From [Phialemoniopsis] sp. UDSM-2020 (lineage: Eukaryota; Ascomycota; Sordariomycetes; Thyridiales; Thyridiaceae): 64,000 bases of DNA. Shown here one piece after another: positions 18,539 to 33,528 of the stretch. Location: NCBI GenBank assembly GCA_018873225.1, contig JAEILZ010000003.1:3596001-3660000 (forward strand). The letters run 5' to 3'. Position 1 is the first letter of the stretch, and every line of letters begins with the position of its first letter. The translations under genes and the position numbers were made by a program. The notes beneath the pieces are model-generated. The model was given only the letters and a program-made list of their open reading frames with translations. It was not told where the DNA came from and searched no databases.

Positions 18539-19981
18539 ATGGCATCGAAGTACTCTGCAGCTCGCCCTCGGCGCGCCGGGGAGGCCTTCGCCCGTACGCA
18601 CCACGGCGAAGACGAAGACGGCAACGGCCATTCCTCCAAGAAAGTCAAATTCGACGTGCGCAACCCATCCGCGCTGGCCCCCGATGCTCGCGAAGAAGAC
18701 GACGTTCTTGATGCCGATGTCATTGGCGGTAATGCTGGAGCCACAAAGCGCGGCGCCGTCAATATCGATGGCTACGACTCTGATTCCGACAATGACACAT
18801 TCGAGGCACGGGCCGAGACGAGGACGGCAGGAGGCAAGGGCAAGGGCAGAAAGGACGATATCAATCTCGCCGACCAATTAGACAACTACGACTCGCGATT
18901 AAAGGGCGACAAGCCCCCGGCCGCGGCCGAGAATGAGGATGACGATGATGACATGTTCGCCATGGATGAGGACGATGATGCCGAAGACTCGGGCAAGCCC
19001 TCCGAGGCCACCACCACGGGCCAGGGTAAGAAGGACAAATCGGTGCGCTTCCTCGCGAACCAAGATATCGTTGGTCAAGAGGAGGAGAGTAAAAGTGGTG
19101 GCCACATCCGTCTCGATGACGCGCAGAGCAGCGACGAAGAAGACGTCGAGCTGGCGATCCAGGAGGAGGATGTGGATGAAGAGGTGGGCGCGGGCGGCCT
19201 CAAAAAGCACGCGCCACGCATCGATGCGTTCAACATGAAGTCGGAGCAGGAGGAGGGTGCCTTTGACGAGGCTGGCAACTTTGTACGCAAGGCTGTCGAC
19301 CCGGACGCCGTGCACGACCGCTGGCTCGACGGCCTTAGCAAGAAGGAGATGAAGAAGGCCGCCGAGGCGCACGAGAAGCGCGAGGCGGAGCGGCGGCAGC
19401 AGCGTAGAGAGGCCGATGGTGTACAGGCGGCCGACCTTCTCGCGAGCCTTATACGACACCTGGAGCTGGGCGAGACGGCGCTGGAGGCGCTGGCGCGCCT
19501 GGGCAAGGTGTTGACCAAGTACCAACCCAAAAAGGTACCCAAGTGGAAGCAGAAGAAGCACAAGAATGGCGCGGAGTCGATGGACGTGGACCGGCAAACA
19601 GAGGCGGAGAATCCCCAGGCGCTCAAAGTCAAGAAGGCGATTGACACGATCACCGAGGCCGCAGACGGTCTTCTGGGCAGGGACAACCCGGATATCTACG
19701 ACACGGAGAAGGAAATTCTGATGCGGGAGTACAAGAATGAGACTGGGGAGGCATGGGTGGACCCACCCAAAGAGGACGAGGAGGCAGAGGAGAGCGGTGC
19801 AAAGGCGGCACAGATGTGGGAGTACCGGTGGACGGATGGTCGAGACGGCGCAGACAAGCAAGGTCCCTTTGATGGGCCGACTATGAAAGCATGGCAAGAC
19901 GCGGGTTACTTTGGAGAAGGGGTTGAGTTCCGTCCCGCTGGCGTGGAGGGTGCCTGGAGCAGGATTGCGCACTTTGTATGA
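18539..19981 (+). CDS. LIN1: GYF-domain U5 snRNP protein, LIN1/CD2BP2 family
   Basis: Single exon, 480 aa. Family members (yeast Lin1, human CD2BP2/U5-52K) bind the U5 snRNP protein Prp6/Dib1 region and act in tri-snRNP assembly in the nucleus. The C-terminal GYF domain (about residues 425-480) shows WEYRWTDGRDGADKQGPFDG, then MKAWQDAGYFGEGVEFRP and a final aromatic/hydrophobic strand. The N-terminal region has the family's KKVKFDVRNPS segment and a NIDGYDSDSDND motif; the middle is acidic, then rich in charged helices around DRWLDGLSKKEMKKAAEAHEKREAE. I take the ATG at 18539 (MASKYSAARP); the TTG-initiated extension just upstream is not plausible. A 357-aa antisense ORF over this gene is a shadow. 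Confidence 0.92.
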   Translation: MASKYSAARPRRAGEAFARTHHGEDEDGNGHSSKKVKFDVRNPSALAPDAREEDDVLDADVIGGNAGATKRGAVNIDGYDSDSDNDTFEARAETRTAGGKGKGRKDDINLADQLDNYDSRLKGDKPPAAAENEDDDDDMFAMDEDDDAEDSGKPSEATTTGQGKKDKSVRFLANQDIVGQEEESKSGGHIRLDDAQSSDEEDVELAIQEEDVDEEVGAGGLKKHAPRIDAFNMKSEQEEGAFDEAGNFVRKAVDPDAVHDRWLDGLSKKEMKKAAEAHEKREAERRQQRREADGVQAADLLASLIRHLELGETALEALARLGKVLTKYQPKKVPKWKQKKHKNGAESMDVDRQTEAENPQALKVKKAIDTITEAADGLLGRDNPDIYDTEKEILMREYKNETGEAWVDPPKEDEEAEESGAKAAQMWEYRWTDGRDGADKQGPFDGPTMKAWQDAGYFGEGVEFRPAGVEGAWSRIAHFV

Positions 19982-20715
19982 ACACCTTACGACCGTCAGT
20001 AGAAGTGAATACCACTCGCAGGATGGACTCCCGATCCTTTCAATTCAGGTAGTGGGATAACCCTCGGGCAAGGCTTCGATATCTCTGAGATGGGGCTCGA
20101 CTTTGAAGCTTCCGCCCTTTGCGATGGAGACATATAGCAAGACATACGGACTACCTAAATAACAGTAACTCATATCAGCTCCAAACTGCTGCAAAAGACT
20201 TTGATTACATTGTATTGTCCGAAAAGAGTGCTCGCCATCGTTGTTCAAGTTGGCTGCTTAGATTGATTGCAATGCAATGCAAGCCCTAAACCCAACCTTG
20301 AGAAACTTAACGGTGACAACTCTCAATCCCAATCCTGTTATTCCACAATTTTCGTCACTGGAAAAATCAAAGGACGACCAGCAACAACTGAAGAAGCAGG
20401 AGAGTCAAATAAAACGTCAGTACCTTACTCCAGCTCTCATCTGCAAACTTAGGCAGTGAAATAATCTCGACTAAGAGACTTGATATTTAGAAGGCCTGGG
20501 CTGTAAGTAACTACTAAGCTGTTGATCACTAGACAAAGATGGAAAAGACGTTCAAACTCGCAGAATCTAATCTAGGCCATCGCTGCCCTTGGAATTACAC
20601 CCGCCTACGCCTGTTTTTGCAGTCACAAAACCTGTTTATGGTACACTGTTGACACCTGATGAATACACTGCCCTGTTGAAACCCGATCCTGAACGCCAAA
20701 CGACAGCCCTCCAAC
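19982..20715. other. Convergent 3' flanks of LIN1 and RVB2
   Basis: 734 bases between two stops, more AT-rich than the flanking genes. No supported gene or RNA. Confidence 0.5.
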
Positions 20716-22272
<1,557 letters not shown>

Positions 22273-23683
22273 GGTGGGCGGTTGTACTGGATGCGTCTGC
22301 AGATAGAAGATTGGGTGGGATATGGAAGCGGAGAGCAAGGCGAGACGACGTCGCGGATGACCTCAAATTTTTGGATCGCGTCCGAGTGGCTGGAGCTCTG
22401 CTATTGGTGGTGTGGTTTTGGGGGAGTGGAGGTTGAGTGAGAGGCGCCACAGCTGAGAAAGTTGCAGCTTCTTAGCGGGAGAACTACAGGGAACACACCA
22501 CACTAGTCGAGAGTACTCAAAGGGCTGACATGCATTTTGGGCATTCGTCTGTGAGCATTTGCCATATCCTCAATCCTCACAGCACACTCATACAAGACCT
22601 ACAATTTGGTACGCTAGCGAACGATTTGGCATCGTCAATGCAGTCAGACCGAGGGCAATGATAAGGTGAGGATGAGATAATTAGAGTAATTAACAAGGTT
22701 TAACCAGAGCACCTCAACCTTGGCAAGTTCTACCAGAGTGGACGATAGAGTCGGGGGTAAATGCCCTCCATCTATGGTAGGTCAGTTGGTTCTTCGATGT
22801 TCACGGTGTGTTTGCTTTTTCCAGCCCCTTGTCGTTGCAATTTTCTCGTACGAGGAGATGATCTTGGGACCTGCAACACCCCCCGAACCAAGCAAGCATC
22901 CATACGTAGTTACTCCGTAGATCAAATGGATGGCGAATGGCTTCCTCTGTCCTGCGTCAACCCGGCGGTGAGGTTCCAATTGAAAAAAAGGGGATGGCCC
23001 CCAGCGCGGCAACTGTGATTCAAAAGGTCGTCGTTCCAGAGCAAACACCCGGGAAATCGCATCCCATTACATCGTTTCCCCCCAATTGCATGCGGATACA
23101 TACTTTACTTACTTTATTACTATTACGAATGTGCCCCTTCTCTCTATTGCATCCCACTAACCAGGTGCTTGCCGCCACACCCCGGCCCATACCTATCGCC
23201 CCTGCTGCACATGCAGCACCTACTGCGCTACTGCCTCTGTCCACCCCTTCTGATTGGAGACCTCTAACCAGCGTGGTGGTGTGTTTGCTGGCAAGAGAGA
23301 CTTTACTACACAACTTTGAGCAAACATTAAAGGAGGGGACGACGACCTTTTTCATTTTCATTTGTGACATGAAGGACTGGGGAAAAGGGCACTTGAAAAG
23401 GGAGCGTTTTCTCTTCTTCTTCTCCCTCCATTTCTGATTGCTCTTCGGCAGGTCATTTCATCCCCTCTCACGTCGCGAATCCCTAGTCGCGTCTCCATTA
23501 AACCTTAACACGTTAACACGCGCAACACCAAATTAATTTTCCCCACCGCTTTTTTTGGGCTTTGTTCAAACTCGAGTGCTCAGAGTTTCGGACTGGCCTT
23601 CGGTCAGTGACTCAAGCTGCCTTTCCTGACCAATTCAGAGTTCGCATCTGCAGTGGCTCATGTCCGGAGCCCGATGAGCGACC
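22273..23683. other. Divergent region between RVB2 and the coiled-coil gene
   Basis: 1.4 kb with the two promoters. It contains TACTTTACTTACTTTATTAC-type T-rich strings near 23100 and a TTACTCCGTAG string near 22910. No supported gene. Confidence 0.45.
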
Positions 23684-25951
23684 ATGGCATACGGCGAGCG
23701 TTCCGACCCTTACGCCAGGCGGGAGTATCCCTATCCTTCCAATAGAGGGGGCAAAGATACCTCCGCCCGACCCAGATATGCTCAGGAGCATAGACCTAGA
23801 GACCGACACGGCGGGGATCCCCGTGACAAGCCTGGTCGCAACCTGCCAGCAAAGCCTTGTCACAATGGGAATGGCTACGATGGTAAGTTCCATGACTGCC
23901 CATATACTCACATTGTCCCATGGTACGACTGGGGGGGACCCAAACCTTCCCCCAGCCGCCAACACGTCACTGTCGTACACATACTGACTGTCACAGCGTC
24001 GAGCCCGGTTCGTACAGAAACCCCCGCCTCGCAGCAAGAGCCTCTTACTTTATCGGGAGCTCCTATTGCTATCCTGAGGAGGGGTGTGGAGCTCATTGAG
24101 GCTTGCATTCAAGGCAAGCGGGATCTTGATCGTCTAGACCAGCTTCTGAGAAAGAAAAAGGACGAACTCCGCCGGTCACGCCAGACCGAGTTCTCGGCTG
24201 CACCAGAGATGATCAAGAAAGCGTTGACAAACCTGGAGCAGGAGCGGGCTAAAGTGGATAACCACATCAAGTTATCTGAACAGGAGCTTGAGAAACTCTA
24301 CGAGCAGGTAGCAAAGCAAATTCTGCACGTGGGTGCGTCCCACCCTCCTCTGGACAAGCCGTCACAAGAGAAACCACCACTGGAGAAGTCGGCACCGGAG
24401 ACACCGTCACAAGAGAAGCCGCCACAAGATCCTGCGAGGTCTTCACTCGGTATAGAGGTTAGCAAGCTCAATGCCCAGGCGAAGACCTTCGTCATCGACA
24501 TCAGCGACCTCAAGTCCCAGGTTGGAAAACTTAAGAGTCAGGACCAACCGGCTCCGGAGTCGGTGTCGTCACTAGAGGTTTCGAAACTGAAAGCTGAACT
24601 TGAGACGGTTATGCAAGAGAGCAAGGCCAAGTCTGCAACCATTGATGAGTTGAAGGGCTTGGTGGGCACGGCCATGCAAGAGAACAAGACCAACACTACA
24701 GCCATTGACGAGTTGAAGGGCTTGGTCAAGACAGTCAAAGAGGACAGCGAGGCCAAGACCACAGCTATCGACGAGTTGAAGAGCTTGTTCAAGACAGTGA
24801 AGGAGGACAGCGAGGCTAAGAGTGCAGCCATTGACGAGTTGAAGGGCTTGATCAAGACGGTCAAGGAGGACAGCGAGGCTAAGATCGCAGCCATCGACGA
24901 ATTGAAGGGCCTGGTCAAGACATTCGCGGGTGATGTTCAGACACAGCAGGAGCGGTTTGAGATCCTTGAACGTACCGTAACGCGACATACCGAGAACCTG
25001 GAGGAGGTCGACACAACTCTCAAATCCCATAGCGAAGTGATTATGGAGGTTGATATCCCCAATCTCTCGCAAGCCGCCGATTTCTTTGCGTTTGAGAAAC
25101 CTATCATGGAGGAGGAGATCAAGAAGCAGGGAGAGGAATTAGCAGTTGTCAAGGGAGAAGCCTCGCAAGCCACTGCCACTGCCGCCGGGGTTGTAAATGG
25201 CCAAGAAAGCATCATCGTGACATTCGGCAAGATGGTTGATGAGCTACGCGAGAAGACTCAAGCTTTGGAAGACCGCGTCGGGGTCATGGATTCGAAGAAC
25301 CAAAACACGCCTGCCGCGCAGCCAGCAGTGGAGGGGGCCGCCTTGGGACGTCTCAATCGCAAAGTGGACGATCTTTCAAGCAAGGTCGAACATCAGCGCC
25401 AGGATCTTACCACGCGTCTTGGCGCTCTGGACTTGAATCTGAAGGCCATGAGAACCTCGATCGATACTGTGGACCGCGAGGCCAAGGAGCGCGACAAGGC
25501 CTTGGAGCAGTCTGTGAACCAGCAGAGGCAGCACGTCGATGCAAGATGTGACAGCCTCAGTCTGTTGTACGAAAACCTGGATACGAGGCTAAACAATACG
25601 ACCACAAGGGAGCTGTTTCAGCAAATTGTGGGTCACATGGAGCGCGTGTACCCGAGCCAACGACAGATCCAAATCGACGTGGAACAAGTCATGACCAAGC
25701 AGGAGCAGCAAGAATCGACGCTACAGACAGTGCTTCGAAAATCTCCAGGAGAAGGAGAGGTGAACGCGCTTCGCGAAGAGGTCCAGCAGCTGAAGGACGT
25801 TGTGAAGTACCAGAGTAACAGCATGATCAAGATGGAAACCGGTGGATCGGTTGCTGCTTACAAGAAGCGCAAGCTGGAGGAGCTCAACGGAGTGGCCAGG
25901 ACGAATGGTCACAGTCCGTCAGAAGCAGTAGTGGTCACCACCCCGAGCTAA
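23684..25951 (+). CDS. Coiled-coil protein with five 21-residue repeats, unknown function
   Basis: I do not recognise this protein. The frame is open for 755 aa, but a good 114-base intron (23883-23996, GTAAGT to TCACAG) keeps phase and removes a hydrophobic stretch unlike the rest, giving 717 aa. The N-terminus is Arg/Pro/Tyr-rich and disordered. From about residue 95 on there is near-continuous coiled coil (ELRRSRQTEFSAAPEMIKKA, LEQERAKVDNHIKLSEQELE). Five repeats of 21 residues, unit KTVKEDSEAKSAAIDELKGLI, cover about residues 269-373; 21 is three heptads. Further coiled coil continues to the end, which has a KKRKLEELN nuclear-signal-like stretch. A structural or scaffold role (nuclear, spindle or hyphal) is possible; nothing in the sequence decides it. 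Confidence 0.75.
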   Translation: MAYGERSDPYARREYPYPSNRGGKDTSARPRYAQEHRPRDRHGGDPRDKPGRNLPAKPCHNGNGYDGKFHDCPYTHIVPWYDWGGPKPSPSRQHVTVVHILTVTASSPVRTETPASQQEPLTLSGAPIAILRRGVELIEACIQGKRDLDRLDQLLRKKKDELRRSRQTEFSAAPEMIKKALTNLEQERAKVDNHIKLSEQELEKLYEQVAKQILHVGASHPPLDKPSQEKPPLEKSAPETPSQEKPPQDPARSSLGIEVSKLNAQAKTFVIDISDLKSQVGKLKSQDQPAPESVSSLEVSKLKAELETVMQESKAKSATIDELKGLVGTAMQENKTNTTAIDELKGLVKTVKEDSEAKTTAIDELKSLFKTVKEDSEAKSAAIDELKGLIKTVKEDSEAKIAAIDELKGLVKTFAGDVQTQQERFEILERTVTRHTENLEEVDTTLKSHSEVIMEVDIPNLSQAADFFAFEKPIMEEEIKKQGEELAVVKGEASQATATAAGVVNGQESIIVTFGKMVDELREKTQALEDRVGVMDSKNQNTPAAQPAVEGAALGRLNRKVDDLSSKVEHQRQDLTTRLGALDLNLKAMRTSIDTVDREAKERDKALEQSVNQQRQHVDARCDSLSLLYENLDTRLNNTTTRELFQQIVGHMERVYPSQRQIQIDVEQVMTKQEQQESTLQTVLRKSPGEGEVNALREEVQQLKDVVKYQSNSMIKMETGGSVAAYKKRKLEELNGVARTNGHSPSEAVVVTTPS
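24602..24916 (+). repeat. Five tandem 63-base coding repeats
   Basis: Units start at 24602, 24665, 24728, 24791 and 24854, all exactly 63 bases. The last three are nearly identical (AAGACAGT.AA.GAGGACAG core), so expansion is recent, while the first two have diverged (ATGCAAGAG core). Each unit encodes three heptads ending in AIDELKGL. Confidence 0.9.
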
Positions 25952-27358
25952 GAACATGGCATGGTACGGCGGCGCGGATATCAGCATAGGCGTTGTGTTT
26001 GTTGGTTTTGAGGCGTCCTGGAGTTTTCTTTTATTCCCTTGGGTCTTCCCCCTCATCATTGCCCTTTTTCTTTGCACTTTGAGATACCCCTGATGAGAAA
26101 GGCCATGCCGAACGGTAGACAGAGATGTTCGATGCATAGGTCGGATGCAGGTCTGCGTAAGGGCACGGTGGGACACCTGGGGCGGTAGTCATCAAGTCAT
26201 TTGGACGGATTATGGAGGATGTTGGGGAGAACCGACAATAAGCTCTCGACGGAGGGCAGCGGCTGTCTGTTGACGGCACTGAGGGGGAAAAGATCCTTGT
26301 ATGATAAAGATCGAGACTTGCGAGGGGTTCTTGAAGGAGACCTGAAAGCAGTATCATAAATTCAACGTGTTTATTTACGCCGATGGATCTCGTAGCCAGC
26401 CTGTGTGAAGGTTGTACTCGTGAATGCCAATCTCGACACCGAACGACTCTTCGTAAGGAAGGAACATTGAAGTCACAGGGATATCCCATTACCTACCTAA
26501 GCTCCGCCAATCTCTTTCCTTGTCCGTCTCTTTCCTTTTCTATTTTCTGCCCTTCTTTCTTTCTTTCTTTCTTTCGTTTTCATTTCAATAGCTCATAAGA
26601 GTTCGTCCGTTTGCCTAAGCGTATGACCTACTAGCAACATTCATTTCAAGAGTGATAGTTGTGTTTTCCTGCGACGTTACTCAGTTGCAACATTGTCGTC
26701 CATTATATCGTCGCTCTCCGGCGACATTGATATTGACTAGCTGTTTTACCTACTACTTTAGCATGATTAACATTGCTCTCCTCTATGTCGTTGGCTGCTG
26801 CCAATTGGTCCTGAAGGTATCCTAGTGCAACGCTGAGATGCCGTGGTTGTTGGCCACTGGCAACAGGGAATTGAAGCTTTGACATGTTTTTTGCCCCTCC
26901 TGTGTCGTTGCTCACTGACAGCACTGAATCCGGGAGCTTCCTTTTTGCCGGGGGCAACTTGATTAATTGTTAGTGGATTAACATGGACTGGTCAGAGCGA
27001 CACGGGAGCGGGCTGCTGGGGGCTCGTTCAGCTGTTAAGAACCGAAATAGCCGCCCTTGTCAGTCTTGTCAGTCTCATCTCCTATCCATTTTCTTTGCGG
27101 CTCCGCTTTTACCGGCCCCCGGGCCACCCTTCTTTGCCTTTTCCCTCTTTTTGGCGCAGGCTGTCGCTTTGTTGACCATGGACCAGGGCTAGTCCTCTTT
27201 GGGCGAGGTCGGAAATCACGTGGCTGTTTGGCAAGCTTCTAACCGAAGCAGCGTGGTTTCCCGACAAAACTGCTCAATCTCTGCAAAGTTTCTCCTCAGA
27301 AACCCATCTCCCTCACCTCTCCACTCCCATCTCAGGTCGTTCTTTATCATCTGTCAAG
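25952..27358. other. Intergenic between the coiled-coil gene and ATP2
   Basis: 1.4 kb with the 3' flank of the coiled-coil gene and the ATP2 promoter. It contains a CTTT microsatellite. A 26703-26957 minus-strand ORF begins at a non-ATG codon and has no recognised domain. A pyrimidine-rich leader lies just before the ATP2 start. Confidence 0.5.
26552..26575. repeat. CTTT microsatellite
   Basis: About six copies of CTTT in a longer pyrimidine-rich stretch. Likely slippage product; no function shown. Confidence 0.85.
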
Positions 27359-29446
<2,088 letters not shown>

Positions 29447-30525
29447 GAGTTGGATCGCGTGGGCGATAAAAAGGGCGAGCTGCTTGGGGGGAACGGGGGT
29501 CGTTTGTGTATAGAAGAGGAAAGTGAGGTTCCCGGAGCGGTTTCTTAGCTCAATCAAGTTCCCTTTGTGAGCTGTGTACTAAAGAAATCAAGCAATTTCC
29601 TCTTGTTACGTAATAACTGATTTGACTCCCAATCTCTTGTCCTTGTCCCTGAGTGCCAATTGCTCATGCTGATGTTGTTAAAGACTGATATACTATGGTG
29701 ACATGGGGACAAGCCATTTACATATTTTGCATCGAAGCTATTCAAATGGAACAAAAAAACACCTACCCTGCTCAGGTCTGTTGATTTAGACTACGACGGG
29801 ATGGGATGTCTTTGCACAACTACTTTTATATTGAGATGCTCGCAGGTAAAGCCAAGTTGGTTTATGCCCACGGGTTATTCCAATTACTTTCGAACAGATC
29901 AGAAAAGAATAGGAAGCATAGCCCCTTCCGAGTTGTATTCGCTGAAGTATCCTCCCACGATATCTGTGAACTGCGCTCAAATTATATAAAGTCTTGAAGC
30001 CAAAAAGAATAATTACGGCACCGACTTCCCCATGACAAACCACCAAGGAGTTTTCTGCTATAGATTCAATGACTTGCAATGCATACAGGCACATTTCCGG
30101 GAGATCATTCTGGGTCAAGTCCAATCGGAAGCCGGCTGAAGAACACGAAAGAGGAATACCACGCCCCGTTCGATATGAACTTATTAGCCGATTCATATGC
30201 CCCCCTTTACAATCGCCCTACGATCTACCCCGGACCTCAGATTTGACATATGGGAATTCTCCGGATGGCAACTAGATTGCGGGGAAGATATACTTCTTCT
30301 GCATGTAGCAGAGCGCCGGCATGCCGAGTTTTCGGAAGTGATTGAAGGTATTTAAGGAGGGCGTGCCAAGACCAATTCTTATAAGTCAGTCACTGCTCGC
30401 AAGTAACAATCAGATTGGCGACAACAAGAACTTGCACATCATTTGCTTCAGCAATTCATATCTATCCTGTGTCTCGTGTGTCACAAGCCGACAAGAAAGA
30501 CCAGTCACAGATAGGGGGGCCCAAG
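29447..30525. other. Intergenic between ATP2 and the esterase
   Basis: 1.1 kb, AT-richer than the genes on both sides. Short ORFs without features. Promoter of the esterase is expected in the right half, with a TATA-like ATTTAAGG near 30350. Confidence 0.45.
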
Positions 30526-31472
30526 ATGCTCTTCCCAACACCTCTGGTCCTGACGGGCCTCCTCTCGGCGCTCGCCGCGCCGGCCCAGGCCGCCCAGCTC
30601 ACAAAGGTCAACTACCCCAACAACGCCACGTCCAAGGCCGAGATGTGGGTCTACGTCCCGGACAAGGTCGTGTCGAACCCGCCGCTGGTCGTCGTCATCC
30701 ACTCGTGCCAGTCGACGGCGCAGTCGTACTTCCAGAACAACAAGATCCCCTGGAAGCAAGGGTCGGACAAGAAGGGCTACATCACGGTGTGGCCGAGCAG
30801 CCCGCACAGCGGCACCTGCTGGGACGTCTCGAGCAAGTCCTCGCTGAGCCACCTCGGCGGCGGCGACTCGCAGGCCATTGCCAACATGATCCTGTACGCC
30901 ATCGACCAGTACAAGGTCGACCCGGCCAAGGTGTACGTCACCGGCGGCAGCTCCGGCGGTATGTGTCTCTCTTCGCTCCCCATAGACATGGTAGATGACT
31001 GATATTTCTCCTAGCAATGATGTCCAATGTCATGGCCGCCACGTACCCGGAGCTCATCTCAGCCGTGTCCCTGTACTCGGGCGTCCCGGCGGGCTGCTTC
31101 GTCTCGTCGTCGGGCGGCGTCGACCAGTGGAACAACTCGTGCAGCGGCGGGCAGTCGCGCGCCTCGGCCGAGCAATGGGGCGGCGTCGTCCGCAACATGT
31201 ACCCCGGGTACGACGGCCCGCGGCCCAAGATGCAGATCTGGCACGGGTCGGCCGACTCGACGCTGGCGCCGCAGAACTACCAGGAGACCATCAAGCAGTG
31301 GACCAACGTCTTTGGCGTGTCGCAGACGCCGACGAGCACAAAGAAGAACACGCCGCAGGCCAACTACCAGACCGACGACTACGGCGACCACGTCGAGGGC
31401 ATCTACGCGCAGGGCGTGGGCCACTCGGTGCCTTCCAACTTGACGGCCAGCGAGATCTGGTTCGGACTGTGA
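30526..31472 (+). CDS. Secreted CE1-type carbohydrate esterase (acetyl xylan or feruloyl esterase-like)
   Basis: Predicted 296 aa from exons 30526-30958 and 31015-31472. An N-terminal signal peptide is clear (MLFPTPLVLTGLLSALAAPA, then AQA). The fold is an alpha/beta hydrolase of the PHB-depolymerase/CE1 group: PPLVVVIHSCQSTAQSYFQ, then ITVWPSSPHSGTCWDVSS, then VYVTGGSSGAMMSNVMAATY. The likely triad is Ser142 in GGSSG, Asp225 in HGSADSTL and His281 in GVGHSVP. Enzymes of this group remove acetyl or feruloyl esters from plant-wall xylan; which ester is used cannot be read here. There is no carbohydrate-binding module. Third codon positions are strikingly G/C-rich compared with the neighbours. 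The intron splits the nucleophile loop, and the splice restores GGSSGAMM. Confidence 0.9.
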
Positions 31473-31929
31473 TGTTGTGACTCTTGTGAAGACGGCAAGA
31501 TGGGGCTTGAATTGCCTTCCTGGAGGAGTGATGCAGCTCATGTAGTGGTTGTAAAGTGTGAAGAGCGGGAACACTTTGATGGAAGAAAACACATAGCTTG
31601 CTCGAAACTTCAAAAAGTGTACATGTTCGTGAGCGGATGAGAACCTTCAAATTTGAAAAAAACTTCAATTGAAGAGGGGTATCTATAAAGACTGCACATC
31701 CCAAAACCCCAACGCTGTTACGCCGGGGATGTCTATATTTTTGGATATTGACTTGCCAACTATCGTGTCACTGATTTGGGGGAATCATCAGCCACAAGAT
31801 TTCAAGACACGACGGCGTATCTGTCGCAAACTTACAACCAATGTTTCTCCGTGTTGCTTATGACCGGATTTGGCTCCTTTGTTGTAGAGTTTGAATTGGT
31901 ACAAAGTTTCCTTCTCCCCTTCGGTTGTT
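31473..31929. other. Convergent 3' flanks of esterase and transcription factor
   Basis: 457 bases, AT-rich. No supported gene. Confidence 0.5.
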
Positions 31930-33528
31930 TCAATCACCCGCCGGTGGCGGTGCCGGCGCGAATGTGGTCCTGTACGGGAGGTTGTCATCGGGACCTATGC
32001 CATCAAGACCGTCCGAGAAGACAGGAGTGCCGCCTCTGCTCATTTGCGCACCGCCAAAAGTAGATGGCGAGGTCGGTGAGCCTACCTCAGAGACGGCCTT
32101 GATGCGACGGAAGCCAGTCCTGTCGTACTCGACTTCTTGACCGCTGTCGTCCACTAACGCAACTGTTCTATCTTTGTAACTCTTCCGCACAATGTAGTAG
32201 TCATCCAATGTTCGTGGCTCCCAGGTATCGTCCTCAAGGAGGCACCTTGCTAACTCGGCCTTGCGGTCGCTCGGGTATTTCGCGGCGGCCCTGGGAACGC
32301 GGAGGGCGTCATCCCATTCCGGCCCGAGGAGCTGGTTAATGTAATCCAGGTCCCGACCACCTACACCCTTCATCCACCAGACGTCGTCGCATATCCTAGC
32401 GAATAAGAGATGATGTGCGACTATGACCAGGGTGCGAGGCCGGTGCTGACGAGCCAATTGCACAAACTGTTGTGGGAGAAACGTGAACCAAGTGATGACT
32501 CGGAGATTGAGCACGTCGCTGAAGCCCAGAGCCAGCTCCTTGTAGAGAGCACCGAGATATTTGAGCGTCTCGTAATAAGTGTCCACATATTGATAATCTC
32601 TGTCGCCGGGCTGGATGGATGAGATCATGAAGAGTAGGTTGCTCGGAATGTGCCGGGCCGTTTCATCCAAGTCAATAGATGGCCGCACAAACAGCGGCGC
32701 CATTCCGGATTCATACAGCTTCTGCGGCGTGATCATGTCGACAATGAGCCCGATCCCTTTCCACACGGTCATCCAGTCTATGATATAGAGAGGTTTGGTG
32801 TCTGGCTCGCGGAACATCTGAGAGGAAAGACCGCATAGAAGCAGTGAGCCAGCTAGAAGGGCAGGAAAAGACGCCGGATCTGCCTTTTGCACAGCCCTGC
32901 GATATCCCTCGAAAGCTCTGGCCCTGTAGGTGATGGCCTTTGACTCTGGAATTTCTTGACCACCTAGTCGCATCTGCAGAGCAGAAAGCCCGAGGAGACA
33001 GTCCATCAGGAATGTCTGGGTGAAGGCGTGCTGTGGAATTTTCACCCGCAGGACATTGTCCACCGTCGGTTCTATGCGCGCATCAATAGCAAAGGCGTCG
33101 AAGCCTTTGGCAGTGTAAAACCAGAGGAGTTCCATGTCGACAATGTCTTTGCCCCCATAAGTGAATATCGGTTCGTTGACAATGACTAAAGCGGAGTCAG
33201 AGTCCTCCGAAGATGAGGGTGAGGCATGGTGGGATGTCTCGGGCGAGATGAGAGAGCTTGTCCGACTGGAGGACGCCGCCGATGTAGATGCTGGCGGCGT
33301 CGGCGTCGGCGTCGGCCCACTGGGGTATACGCATGTCTCCTTTCTCAATGTGCAGGCCCGACAGCGCGGGCGGCCTTCATCACATTTGACCTTGCGGGTT
33401 TTGCAGTTCTTGCACCCATGCCGGGACTTTCTGTGTGGACGTTTTGAGTGGTAAGGCTTGTCGGCACCCGCAGCCGAGCCATCCATAGGATCATCCTCGG
33501 GCATGGCATTCATCTCATTGGCGAGCAT
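31930..33528 (-). CDS. Zn2Cys6 fungal transcription factor (sterol-uptake-control-like)
   Basis: Single-exon model of 532 aa from the ATG at 33528. The binuclear zinc cluster is at residues 39-66 with spacing C-x2-C-x6-C-x6-C-x2-C-x6-C (Cys 39, 42, 49, 56, 59, 66), preceded by a basic stretch [11 protein letters not shown] Ser/Pro/Thr-rich linker follows, then a helical C-terminal region (about 120-440) with [66 protein letters not shown]. This layout resembles the UPC2/sterol-uptake-control group, a broad class of fungal C6 regulators. The regulated pathway is unknown. It is convergent to the esterase and divergent from ORC5; control of the esterase is possible only as a guess. A short 5' exon could exist upstream. 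Confidence 0.88.
   Translation of the reverse strand: MLANEMNAMPEDDPMDGSAAGADKPYHSKRPHRKSRHGCKNCKTRKVKCDEGRPRCRACTLRKETCVYPSGPTPTPTPPASTSAASSSRTSSLISPETSHHASPSSSEDSDSALVIVNEPIFTYGGKDIVDMELLWFYTAKGFDAFAIDARIEPTVDNVLRVKIPQHAFTQTFLMDCLLGLSALQMRLGGQEIPESKAITYRARAFEGYRRAVQKADPASFPALLAGSLLLCGLSSQMFREPDTKPLYIIDWMTVWKGIGLIVDMITPQKLYESGMAPLFVRPSIDLDETARHIPSNLLFMISSIQPGDRDYQYVDTYYETLKYLGALYKELALGFSDVLNLRVITWFTFLPQQFVQLARQHRPRTLVIVAHHLLFARICDDVWWMKGVGGRDLDYINQLLGPEWDDALRVPRAAAKYPSDRKAELARCLLEDDTWEPRTLDDYYIVRKSYKDRTVALVDDSGQEVEYDRTGFRRIKAVSEVGSPTSPSTFGGAQMSRGGTPVFSDGLDGIGPDDNLPYRTTFAPAPPPAGD

Noticed and set aside
18899..19972. 357-aa antisense ORF over LIN1
   Set aside because: Composition shadow: the leucine/valine-rich reading comes from the acidic and lysine-rich codons of LIN1 on the other strand, and it has no family marks.
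24602..24916. CRISPR-like repeat array
   Set aside because: The repeats are directly adjacent 63-base coding units without spacers, inside a eukaryotic gene.
26703..26957. 84-aa minus-strand ORF
   Set aside because: Begins at a non-ATG codon, is short, and shows no domain or supporting context.
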